Assembly: GCA_030041135.1 (NCBI GenBank)
Contig: JASHOL010000386.1
Location: 1-40,062, forward strand
From: Streptosporangiaceae bacterium
GTDB taxonomy: Bacteria; Actinomycetota; Actinomycetes; Streptosporangiales; Streptosporangiaceae
Length of the DNA stretch: 40,062 nucleotides
Direction: 5' to 3'
This document shows, piece by piece, positions 13,082 to 20,669 of the stretch. The position numbers and the translations under genes were made by a program. The first letter of the stretch is position 1, and every line of letters starts with the position of its first letter. The notes beneath the pieces were generated by a model. That model made no database searches and was not told the DNA's origin. It worked only from the letters and a program-made list of their open reading frames with translations.

Positions 13082-15613
13082 TTACCTCTGTTCCCGGTGT
13101 TCCCGGTGTTCCCGGTGTTCCCGGTGTTCCGGCGGTTCCCGGTGAGCAGGGCCCCGTCGGCCTCGCTCTGGCCGCCAGCGGGCGTGCCGCGGGCCGACGT
13201 CACCGGCGCGGATGAGCTCAAGCCGCGGCCGTGGCCCGTCGGTCCGCCCGGTCTGCGGCGGCCGGCTGCCTGCTTGCCACTGCATCGGCCAGCTCACCCC
13301 TGGTCCCGAGTATCCCTGGTCGGCCGCGGCGTGCAGGGTCCAGTTCGGGTCATACAGGTGCGCCCGGCCAAGCGCGCACAGGTCAGCCCGCCCGGCGAGG
13401 ATGAGCGAGTTCACGTCGTCGTAGGACGAGATCACGCCGACCGCGATCGTGGCGATGTCGACCTGGTTGCGGATCGCGTCCGCGAACGGGGTCTGGTACG
13501 AGCGGCCGAAGGCCGGCTGTTCGTCTGGTGTCACCTGGCCGGTGGAGACGTCGATCGCGTCCGCGCCCGCCGTCCTGAACGCGCGGGCGATCTCGATCGC
13601 GTCTTTTCCCGTGATGCCGCCGTCCGCCCAGTCGGTCGCCGAGATGCGGACCGTCATCGGCTTGCCCGCCGGCCACACCGCGCGCACCGCACCGAAGACC
13701 TCCAGTGGGTAGCGCAGCCGCCCGGCCAGCGTCCCGCCATACGAATCGGTGCGCTGGTTGGTGATCGGCGAGATGAACGAGGAGAGCAGGTAGCCGTGGG
13801 CGCAGTGCAACTCGAGCAGGTCGAACCCGCAGCGATCCGCGGCCTGAGCCGCGGCCACGAACTGGCCGCGGATTTCGGCCATCTCGGTCAGGGTGAGCTC
13901 ACGTGGCATCTGGCTGGTGCCCGCCAGGTACGGGATGGGCGACGGCCCGCACACCGGCCAGTTCCCTGACTCCAGCGGCAAGTCGATGCCCTCCCACATC
14001 AGCCGGGTCGACCCCTTACGGCCGGAATGGCCAAGCTGCAGCCCGATCTTCGCGCCTGATGAATCGTGGACGAAGGCGACGATGCGCCGCCACGCGGTTT
14101 CGTGCGCGGGCGCGTACATTCCGGCGCAGCCCGGTGAGATCCGCCCGTCCGCGCTGACGCAGACCATCTCGGTCATGATCAGCCCGGCCCCGCCGAGCGC
14201 CTTGCCGCCCAGATGCACCAGGTGGAAGTCGGACGGCAGGCCGTCGGCGGCCGAGTACATGTCCATTGCCGAGACCACCACCCGGTTGGCCAGGTCCAGG
14301 TCGCGGAGCCTGAACGGCTGGAACATCGGCGGCACGACCTCGCCGGGTCCCAGCCCGCGGCGCTTGACCTGATCGGCGAACCACGCGTCCATGCGGCCGG
14401 TGAACTCCGGGTCGCGCAGCCGCAGGTTGTCATGGGTGACCCGGCGACTGCGGGTCATGATGTTGAAGGCGAACTGCTCGGGTTCCTGGCCGGTGTACTG
14501 GCCGAGGTTCTCGAACCACTCCAGGCTGGCCTGCGCGGCCCGCTGGGTGGAGGCCACCACCGGCCGCCGCTCGGCCTCGTAGGCCGCCAGGGCCGCGGCG
14601 ACGCGCCCGCGGGTGCGGTGGGCGCCGTCGCCGTGCTTAGTGTCGTCCTGCCTGCCGTTGTCCTGCCTGCCGTTGTCCTGCTCACCGCAGCCGTACTCGT
14701 GCAAGCAGGCGGCCAGGGCCAGGGCGTCCTCCATCGCCAGCTTCGTACCCGAGCCGATAGAGAAGTGTGCGGTGTGCGCAGCGTCGCCGAGCAGCACGGT
14801 GTTGCCGTCCCGCCAACTCTGGCACCGAAGCGTGGCGAACCTGAGCCAGCGCGAGTTGTTGGCCAGCACCTTGTGCCCGCCGAGCACGCCGCAGAACAGT
14901 TCGCTGATCCGCTCGATCGAGCCCTCGTCGGACTCGCCGGGCGCGAGGTCGTCGTCGGCCAGCCGGTCGAAGCCGGCCGCGCGCCAGACGTCGTCGTGCA
15001 TCTCGACGATGAACGTGCTGCCTGAGGCGTCGTACGGGTAACCGTGGATCTGCATGACGCCGTACGGGGTCTGCTCGACATAGAACTTGAACGAGTCGAA
15101 GACCAGGTCGGTACCTAGCCATATGTACCGGCAGTCCCGAACATCGAGTTCAGGAAGGAACGAGGTGGCGCCTCGGCCATTGCGGATCGCCGAGTTCGCG
15201 CCGTCCGCGGCGACCACGAGGTCGTAGTCCTGGCTGAGGCCCGCTACGTCGGGCGCGGGCGTCCGGAAGTAAACGGTGACCCCGAGTTCGGCGCACCGCC
15301 CCTGCAGGAGCTCGAGCAGGCGGCGCCGGCCCATGGCCGCGAAGCCGTGACCGCCGCTGGTGACGACCTTGCCCCGGTAGTGGACGTCGATGTCGTCCCA
15401 GCGCGCGAACTCCTGCTCCATTTGCCGGTAAATGACCGGGTCCGCGTTCTCGATGCCGCCGAGTGTCTCGTCGGAAAAAACTACGCCGAAGCCGAACGTG
15501 TCATCGGGCGCGTTCCGCTCCCATACCGTGATCTCGGCCGCCGGGAGCAGCTGGCGGGCGAGCGCGGCGAAGTACAGCCCGCCTGGACCGCCGCCGGCGA
15601 CCGCGATGCGCAT
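13082..15613 (-). CDS. Flavin monooxygenase / old-yellow-enzyme fusion acting on an aryl-CoA
   Basis: This 843-residue bifunctional flavoprotein has an N-terminal FAD-dependent monooxygenase domain (GGGPGG at residues 8-13; LLGDAAHTAHFSIGSGTKLAMEDA near 280). The C-terminal half is an NADH:flavin oxidoreductase/old-yellow-enzyme barrel (from about 425, with HLGGKALGGAGLIMTE, LQLGHSGRKGS, ELHCAHGYLLSSFISP and YGGTLAGRLRYPLEV). The arrangement is that of 2-aminobenzoyl-CoA monooxygenase/reductase and salicylyl-CoA 5-hydroxylase. It would hydroxylate and partly reduce the aryl-CoA made by the ligase at 9387. The ATG at 15613 has AGGAGG close upstream. Two low-complexity parts are unusual: a QDNGR-type repeat in the domain linker and a (HRE)n tail from a 9-bp repeat at the stop codon. 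Confidence 0.9.
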   Translation of the reverse strand: MRIAVAGGGPGGLYFAALARQLLPAAEITVWERNAPDDTFGFGVVFSDETLGGIENADPVIYRQMEQEFARWDDIDVHYRGKVVTSGGHGFAAMGRRRLLELLQGRCAELGVTVYFRTPAPDVAGLSQDYDLVVAADGANSAIRNGRGATSFLPELDVRDCRYIWLGTDLVFDSFKFYVEQTPYGVMQIHGYPYDASGSTFIVEMHDDVWRAAGFDRLADDDLAPGESDEGSIERISELFCGVLGGHKVLANNSRWLRFATLRCQSWRDGNTVLLGDAAHTAHFSIGSGTKLAMEDALALAACLHEYGCGEQDNGRQDNGRQDDTKHGDGAHRTRGRVAAALAAYEAERRPVVASTQRAAQASLEWFENLGQYTGQEPEQFAFNIMTRSRRVTHDNLRLRDPEFTGRMDAWFADQVKRRGLGPGEVVPPMFQPFRLRDLDLANRVVVSAMDMYSAADGLPSDFHLVHLGGKALGGAGLIMTEMVCVSADGRISPGCAGMYAPAHETAWRRIVAFVHDSSGAKIGLQLGHSGRKGSTRLMWEGIDLPLESGNWPVCGPSPIPYLAGTSQMPRELTLTEMAEIRGQFVAAAQAADRCGFDLLELHCAHGYLLSSFISPITNQRTDSYGGTLAGRLRYPLEVFGAVRAVWPAGKPMTVRISATDWADGGITGKDAIEIARAFRTAGADAIDVSTGQVTPDEQPAFGRSYQTPFADAIRNQVDIATIAVGVISSYDDVNSLILAGRADLCALGRAHLYDPNWTLHAAADQGYSGPGVSWPMQWQAGSRPPQTGRTDGPRPRLELIRAGDVGPRHARWRPERGRRGPAHREPPEHREHREHREHREQR
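13090..13143. repeat. 9-bp tandem repeat encoding the C-terminal tail of the monooxygenase
   Basis: Four perfect GTTCCCGGT units (13090-13125) are followed by a shortened unit and a further copy at 13135-13143. In the minus-strand reading frame they encode a His-Arg-Glu repeat in the last residues of the fusion protein. A 9-bp unit can change number without shifting the frame. Confidence 0.9.
14646..14680. repeat. 15-bp tandem repeat in the linker of the monooxygenase fusion
   Basis: Two exact 15-bp units (TCCTGCCTGCCGTTG at 14646-14660 and 14661-14675) plus a partial third encode QDNGRQDNGRQDD in a hydrophilic stretch after the FAD-binding GD motif. The length keeps the frame open. Confidence 0.85.
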
Positions 15614-15652
15614 GACCCCTCCTCAGGGCTGGTTATCCCCGGACACGGCGAG

Positions 15653-15680
15653 AGTATGCCGTTCGCGCGACGGTCGTCAA
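15653..15680 (-). promoter_or_regulatory. Promoter/operator of the monooxygenase-rid operon (copy B)
   Basis: On the minus strand this is TTGACG, a 16-bp spacer, then CATACT, with the start codon 40 nt beyond the -10. It matches the ligase promoter block at 11045-11072 at 24 of 28 positions, including GCGAACGGCATACT. The two catabolic transcription units are therefore probably controlled together, most simply by the PaaX-like protein. Confidence 0.7.
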
Positions 15681-15735
15681 CAGAACGCGATAAGTGCTGT
15701 CACCGCGCTCGGGCGGGCCAGCCCGGACGCGCCGC

Positions 15736-15765
15736 GGCCGGGACCGGCCCTTGCCGGTCCCGGCC
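15736..15765. terminator. Hairpin terminator downstream of the VC0807-like gene
   Basis: A perfect 13-bp stem, GGCCGGGACCGGC (15736-15748) with its complement at 15753-15765, has a 4-nt loop CCTT. It follows the stop of the minus-strand gene at 15783 and insulates the monooxygenase promoter beyond it. There is no T-tract. Confidence 0.8.
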
Positions 15766-15782
15766 CGCCTGGGGCGCTGGTG

Positions 15783-16502
15783 CTAACCGATCATGGCCGG
15801 CTCGCGCGTCGGCTCGGCTGCCGTCGCCTCGTCCTGCGCCGCGATCTCGGCTTGCTGTGCATCGTCCGGTCGAACGCTCCGGCGGATGAACGGTGCCGTC
15901 CAGCGCATCAGCAGGAACATGACCACATACGGCATGACCTTCACCACCAGCAGGGCGTTGCCGGCGGAGACCGACTCGACGATGCCGACGCGAGCCGCGG
16001 CCTCGGCCAGGAACGAGACACCCCACACCACGGTGACGACGCGGAAGGCGTGCCGTCCGGCGGGCTCCGCCGCCTTGGCCACCAGCATCCGTCCCTTCGC
16101 GGTGCCCGCGGTCGTCTGCTCCGCGATCCGCTGCAGCATCGGCTTGCTGGTCAGCAGGGAGGCGAAGCAGCCGATGCCGAAGATCGCCGTCGGGACCGAG
16201 CCTTCCATCAGGACGAGCCGGGCACTGTGGGTTGCGAGGCCGAGTACCGTGCCGGCCACGATCCCGAGCAGCACGAGCGCGCCGATGGCGTCGATGCGCC
16301 GGTTCTTGACGATGCTGAGCGCCATCCCCACGGCGGGCAGGATGCCGCTCACGATGAGTGCTGTCACATCGCTCGTGCCGGCCGCGCGGAGCAGCCAGTA
16401 GAGCGCCAGCGGGCCGCCGGTGTCGAAGATCAGCATCGGCGCGAGTGCGCGCAGTCGGTCTCGGGTGAAACCGTTGCCCTGGGGCTGGGTCGTTGTCGTC
16501 AT
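15783..16502 (-). CDS. VC0807-like multi-pass membrane protein
   Basis: This 239-residue hydrophobic protein has about six membrane segments (for example LAPMLIFDTGGPLALYWLLR, ALIVSGILPAVGMALSIV and IGALVLLGIVAGTVLGLA). The pattern of a conserved N-terminal helix pair, KNRRIDAIG and GCFASLLTSKP resembles the VC0807 family, distantly like intracellular septation protein A. Its function is unknown. The C-terminal 35 residues are charged and probably cytoplasmic. The ATG at 16502 is the only sensible start, and the MTTTTQPQG beginning is typical. It is a single gene with its own terminator, divergent from ftsK with a 176-nt gap in which no clear promoter is seen. Confidence 0.7.
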   Translation of the reverse strand: MTTTTQPQGNGFTRDRLRALAPMLIFDTGGPLALYWLLRAAGTSDVTALIVSGILPAVGMALSIVKNRRIDAIGALVLLGIVAGTVLGLATHSARLVLMEGSVPTAIFGIGCFASLLTSKPMLQRIAEQTTAGTAKGRMLVAKAAEPAGRHAFRVVTVVWGVSFLAEAAARVGIVESVSAGNALLVVKVMPYVVMFLLMRWTAPFIRRSVRPDDAQQAEIAAQDEATAAEPTREPAMIG

Positions 16503-16678
16503 GCCTTCACGCTAAAAGCGGGCTCGGCGCCGTCAGAGTGTGCGACGTCCCGACCTGCGGATGACTGATGTCACGCGACTCCCATGACGGGCTGCCACAA
16601 CCCCGCGCTGGCAACTTTGCTCACGACACGCCGGTGGCGTCTGCCGCAAACGCGGGCATCCTCGCTACCGTGGGCAGC

Positions 16679-19600
16679 ATGGCGACTCGTGCGCCCAAGG
16701 GCGCAGCGCGCCCACGTGGCGGCACGGCCAGCCGGGCGCGGCAGGGGGCTAGCTATTCGCGCGGCCGGTCGGCAACTGCCACGCGCGGCCAGCGCACGAC
16801 GAGTTCCTACGCCCGGAGCAGCAAGAAGTCCGGTCGTCCTTCGCCCTACCGTCGGCCGCCGCCACCGCCCTCGACCAACCCGTTCGTAATCTTGGCCGGC
16901 TGGATCGTCGGCGCGCTCGCCGGCATATGGATGGGCCTGGCCAGCACACTCGGCGTCGGCGTGCGCGCGGTCGGGCGCAGCGCGAGGGACCTTGACCCGC
17001 TGCACCGCAGGGACGGCGTCGGCCTGGCCGCGCTCTGCGGCGCGATCGTCGTGGCCGCCGCGGTCTGGTGGCACATGAGCGGCCCGGTCCGGCCGGTCGG
17101 GAACTTCATCATCTCGTTCTTCGGGTCGGGCTCGTGGACCGTTCCCTTGCTGCTGGCCCTGCTGGCCTGGCGGTTCCTGCGCCACCCGGACAACAACGCG
17201 GCCACGGCCAGGATGGTGATCGGCTGGTCGGCGCTCATGATCGGAGCGCTCGGCCTGGCCCATGTGGCGTCGGGCACGCCGCGGTGGTCGGCCGGATTGC
17301 CTGCCATCCGGTCAGCCGGAGGACTGATCGGCTTTGCGGCCTCGGTCCCGCTGGTCGACCTCGTTACCAAATGGGGCGCGACACCGGTACTAGTGCTCAT
17401 CGCGGGCTTCGGCCTGCTGGTGATAACTGGCACGCCGTTGCACCGGGTCCCTGACCGGCTCGCGGAACTGCACGGATTCATGTTCGGCCGGAGCGCCGAC
17501 GCCGAACCGCAGGTCGCGGAGGACGGGGCCACGGCGGGAACGGGCGGTCCGCTCGGCAAGCTCGGCCGGCGGCGCGCCGAGGCCATCGAGGCCGGGGCCC
17601 GCGACCGGGCCTATGACAGCCCGTTGCTCGGCGGGACGCTGTACAAGAGCCAGGCCCGAACGGGCGGACAGAGCCTGATCGCCGATGGCGTGGCCGACCA
17701 GACCGGGGCTCGCGGGCCTGGCGGGGATCAAGCTGACGCTGAAGCCGATGCCGTGGCCGAGGCGCTGAAGTTCTCGCGCCTGGGCAGCGGCAACGCGGCC
17801 GCCGAAGCGGGCTGGCATGAGGACTGGTTCGGGTCACCCGCTGCGGCTGCGGGCAGTCAGCCCGGCGGCCAGGCCGGGGCGGCCGCCTCGGCCCAGTCGG
17901 GCAAGCCCGAGCAGCTGACCCTGGCCGCCTCCACCGACGCCAGCTACACGCTGCCGCCAGTGGCGCTGCTGCGGCCAGGTACGGCGGCCAGGGTGCGTAC
18001 CAGGGCCAACGACGGCGTCGTCGAAGCGCTGTCGGCCGTCCTCGATCAGTTCGAGGTGGACGCGCAGGTCACCGGGTTCACTCGCGGTCCCACCGTCACG
18101 CGGTACGAGATCGAGCTTGCGCCGGCCGTCAAGGTGGAGCGCGTCACCCAGCTCTCCAAGAACATCGCGTACGCGGTCAAGAGCGCCGACGTGCGGATCC
18201 TGTCCCCGATCCCCGGCAAGTCAGCGATCGGCGTGGAGATCCCCAACAGCGACCGCGACATCGTCAGCCTGGGCGACGTCCTCAGGTCGCCGGTGGCGAC
18301 CACCGATCACCACCCGATGGTCGTGGGGCTGGGCAAGGACGTCGAGGGCCGCGTCGTCGTGGCCAACCTGGCGAAGATGCCGCACATGCTCATAGCCGGG
18401 GCCACTGGCGCGGGGAAAGCCCTGGCCCTTGATACCCCGATTCCGACGCCGGCCGGGTGGACCACGATGGGCGAGGTCCAGCCGGGCGGCGAGGTCTTCG
18501 ACGAGCTGGGCCATCGATGCACAGTCATTGCGGCCACGCCGGTCATGCACGGTCGTCCTTGCTACGAGGTTGAGTTCTCGGATGGCACCGTCATCGTGGC
18601 GGACGCGGAACATCAGTGGCGGACTTCCACCGTCGCCGGGCCCGCTCAGGAGGCTCAGCGGTCTCGGCAGTCGTGGGGAAGGCCAGACTGGCCGGACGCG
18701 GACGTGGGCCGCGTCTTTCGCCGTGCGGCCCAAGTGCAGCTGGAGCCTGGCCGGCTGGTAACGACGGCAGAGATGGCCGGGTCCCTGCGTGCGGGCGGGC
18801 GGGCAAATCACTCAATCGGCGTCTGCGGGGCGCTTGAGTATCCGCGCCAAGATCTGCCGATCGCCGCCTACACGCTCGGCGCCTGGCTTGGAATCTCCGA
18901 GTCGGCCTCGTGCTCGGCCTGGCAGCAGGCGCGGGCCGGCATCAAGTCCCGCCTTGGCTCCCTGGGCATGCTCGGGGACAAGCACATTCCCAGGCTGTAC
19001 CTGCAGGCGTCGGTGGAGCAGCGGCGAGCCTTGCTCGCGGGCCTGCTGGATACCGACGGATCGTGCGGCGCCGGCGGAGCAATCACGTTCACCTGCACGT
19101 CCGAGCGGCTTGCCCGCGACGTTCACGAACTGGTGCTTGGCCTCGGCTACAAGGCAACCGTGCGCAGCAAGCCATGCCGCGGACGAACTGCGGCCACGTC
19201 AACGGCCTACTCGGTCGCGTTCCGGTCGCATGAGCCCGTCTTCCGGCGTCAGCGCAAGCTCGCGAGGCAGGCCGAGGTCAGCGCCGCGAGCCCGGCCAGG
19301 CAGCGCTACGTCGTCGATGTGCGGCCAATTCCGTCAGTTCCGGTTCGTTGCATCCAGGTGGACAGCCCAAGCCGGCTGTACCTTGCCAGCCGCTCATGCA
19401 TCCCCACCCACAATTCCACGTGTATTAACGGTTTGATTACTTCTATCCTGCTTCGTTCCACGCCGGATGAGGTGCGGATGGTGCTGATCGACCCGAAGCG
19501 GGTCGAACTCGCGGCTTACACCGGGATCCCGCACCTGATTACGCAGATCATTACCAGTCCGAAGCGCGCCGCGGACGCCCTGCAGTGGGTCGTCGGCGAA

Positions 19601-20401
19601 ATGGATCGCCGGTATGACGACCTCGCCGCGTCCGGATTCCGGCACATGGACGACTTCAACAAGGCCGTGCGGGCCGGGCGGATATCGGCTCCGGCCGGCA
19701 GCGAGCGTGTGTACTCGCCCTACCCGTACCTGCTCGTGATCGTGGATGAGCTGGCCGACCTGATGATGATCGCGCCGCGGGACGTTGAGGACGCGATAGT
19801 GCGGATCACCCAGCTCGCGCGGGCTGCCGGTATCCACCTGGTGCTCGCTACCCAGCGGCCGAGCGTTGACGTGGTCACGGGTCTGATCAAGGCCAATGTG
19901 CCGTCGCGGCTCGCGTTCGCCACTTCCAGCCTGACTGACAGCCGGGTCATCCTGGACCAGCCCGGCGCGGAGAAGCTGGTCGGCCAGGGAGACGCCCTCT
20001 TCCTCCCGATGGGCACCAGCAAGCCGATCCGGCTGCAGAATGCCTTCGTCACCGAGAAGGAGATTCGCGAGGTCGTCGCGCACTGCAAGAAGCAGGCCGA
20101 GCCGACCTACCGCGAAGACGTCGTGGCGCCCGAGGGCAGGCAGCGCGAGATCGACGCCGATATCGGAGACGATCTGGACCTGCTGGTGCAGGCGGCTGAG
20201 CTGATCGTGACCACCCAGTTCGGCTCGACGTCGATGCTCCAGCGCAAGCTGCGCGTCGGCTTCGCCAAGGCCGGCCGGCTGATGGACCTGCTGGAGAGCC
20301 GCGGCGTCGTCGGGCCGAGCGAGGGCTCGAAGGCGCGCGACGTGCTCATCCGGCCGGACGACCTGGCCGGCTTGCTGGCATCCCTGCGCGGCGAGGACTG
20401 A
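16679..20401 (+). CDS. ftsK: FtsK/SpoIIIE DNA translocase interrupted by an intein
   Basis: This membrane-anchored hexameric ATPase pumps chromosomal DNA through closing division septa. The 1240-residue precursor has a basic Ser/Arg-rich start, four membrane helices (about 70-270), a linker and the translocase core. The P-loop reads GATGAGK, then a 332-residue insertion, then STCINGL. Walker B is LLVIVDELADLM. The C-terminal gamma winged helix contains VTTQFGSTSMLQRKLRVGFAKAGRLMDLLE and recognises oriented DNA motifs. Removing the intein leaves 908 residues, normal for the family. The ATG at 16679 was preferred (MATRAPKGAARPRGG); an in-frame ATG at 16568 would add 37 residues unlike the family. 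Since the intein splits the ATP-binding loop, unspliced protein should be inactive. Confidence 0.95.
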   Translation: MATRAPKGAARPRGGTASRARQGASYSRGRSATATRGQRTTSSYARSSKKSGRPSPYRRPPPPPSTNPFVILAGWIVGALAGIWMGLASTLGVGVRAVGRSARDLDPLHRRDGVGLAALCGAIVVAAAVWWHMSGPVRPVGNFIISFFGSGSWTVPLLLALLAWRFLRHPDNNAATARMVIGWSALMIGALGLAHVASGTPRWSAGLPAIRSAGGLIGFAASVPLVDLVTKWGATPVLVLIAGFGLLVITGTPLHRVPDRLAELHGFMFGRSADAEPQVAEDGATAGTGGPLGKLGRRRAEAIEAGARDRAYDSPLLGGTLYKSQARTGGQSLIADGVADQTGARGPGGDQADAEADAVAEALKFSRLGSGNAAAEAGWHEDWFGSPAAAAGSQPGGQAGAAASAQSGKPEQLTLAASTDASYTLPPVALLRPGTAARVRTRANDGVVEALSAVLDQFEVDAQVTGFTRGPTVTRYEIELAPAVKVERVTQLSKNIAYAVKSADVRILSPIPGKSAIGVEIPNSDRDIVSLGDVLRSPVATTDHHPMVVGLGKDVEGRVVVANLAKMPHMLIAGATGAGKALALDTPIPTPAGWTTMGEVQPGGEVFDELGHRCTVIAATPVMHGRPCYEVEFSDGTVIVADAEHQWRTSTVAGPAQEAQRSRQSWGRPDWPDADVGRVFRRAAQVQLEPGRLVTTAEMAGSLRAGGRANHSIGVCGALEYPRQDLPIAAYTLGAWLGISESASCSAWQQARAGIKSRLGSLGMLGDKHIPRLYLQASVEQRRALLAGLLDTDGSCGAGGAITFTCTSERLARDVHELVLGLGYKATVRSKPCRGRTAATSTAYSVAFRSHEPVFRRQRKLARQAEVSAASPARQRYVVDVRPIPSVPVRCIQVDSPSRLYLASRSCIPTHNSTCINGLITSILLRSTPDEVRMVLIDPKRVELAAYTGIPHLITQIITSPKRAADALQWVVGEMDRRYDDLAASGFRHMDDFNKAVRAGRISAPAGSERVYSPYPYLLVIVDELADLMMIAPRDVEDAIVRITQLARAAGIHLVLATQRPSVDVVTGLIKANVPSRLAFATSSLTDSRVILDQPGAEKLVGQGDALFLPMGTSKPIRLQNAFVTEKEIREVVAHCKKQAEPTYREDVVAPEGRQREIDADIGDDLDLLVQAAELIVTTQFGSTSMLQRKLRVGFAKAGRLMDLLESRGVVGPSEGSKARDVLIRPDDLAGLLASLRGED
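18419..19414 (+). other. Intein in the FtsK P-loop, class 3 features
   Basis: This 332-residue in-frame intein begins ALALDTPIPTPAGW directly after GATGAGK and ends IPTHN before the extein Ser (TCC at 19415). The first residue is Ala, so the standard N-terminal Cys/Ser nucleophile is missing. It has the three marks of class 3 inteins: Trp67 in ADAEHQW (block B), Cys311 in VRCIQVD (block F) and Thr330 in PTHN (block G). A LAGLIDADG endonuclease region lies inside. The second motif (LAGLLDTDG, 206-214) is intact. The first (AYTLGAWLGIS, about 150-160) has lost its acidic residue, and the region up to KHIP is short, so the endonuclease is probably dead. Confidence 0.92.
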
Positions 20402-20431
20402 GCTGTTGCAACTTGGGTAGGACCGATCGCG

Positions 20432-20460
20432 TTGTTGCTATCGGACGGCAGTCGGATAAT
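20432..20460 (+). promoter_or_regulatory. Possible promoter for the RodZ-like gene
   Basis: TTGTTG (20432-20437), a 17-bp spacer and GATAAT (20455-20460) lie in the 268-nt gap after ftsK. The gap is less GC-rich than its surroundings. The next gene starts at 20670, which would give a long leader. No other element in the gap was recognised. Confidence 0.35.
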
Positions 20461-20669
20461 TCCGGCGGTCACGACAGTTGGCAGTGTCGGTCCCGCAGCG
20501 CAAGACTAGGCATTGCCACTCCGAGTCTGTACCGGTTCTCGCCGGGCGGTAGTCGGATGTCTACACTAAGTGACCGATCCCCAGTGTGGGGGTCGGGGGA
20601 ATCCATACATCGGGCATCTGCGCCTCGCGGCCCGGGGCGAGGACGCAGCCTTAATACTGGAGGCGCCGC

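Noticed and set aside
13090-13143. CRISPR-like array
   Set aside because: Units are 9 bp with no spacers, lie inside a coding sequence, and no cas gene is present.
16568-16678. Longer FtsK N-terminus from the ATG at 16568
   Set aside because: The added 37 residues do not resemble FtsK starts; MATRAPKG at 16679 does.
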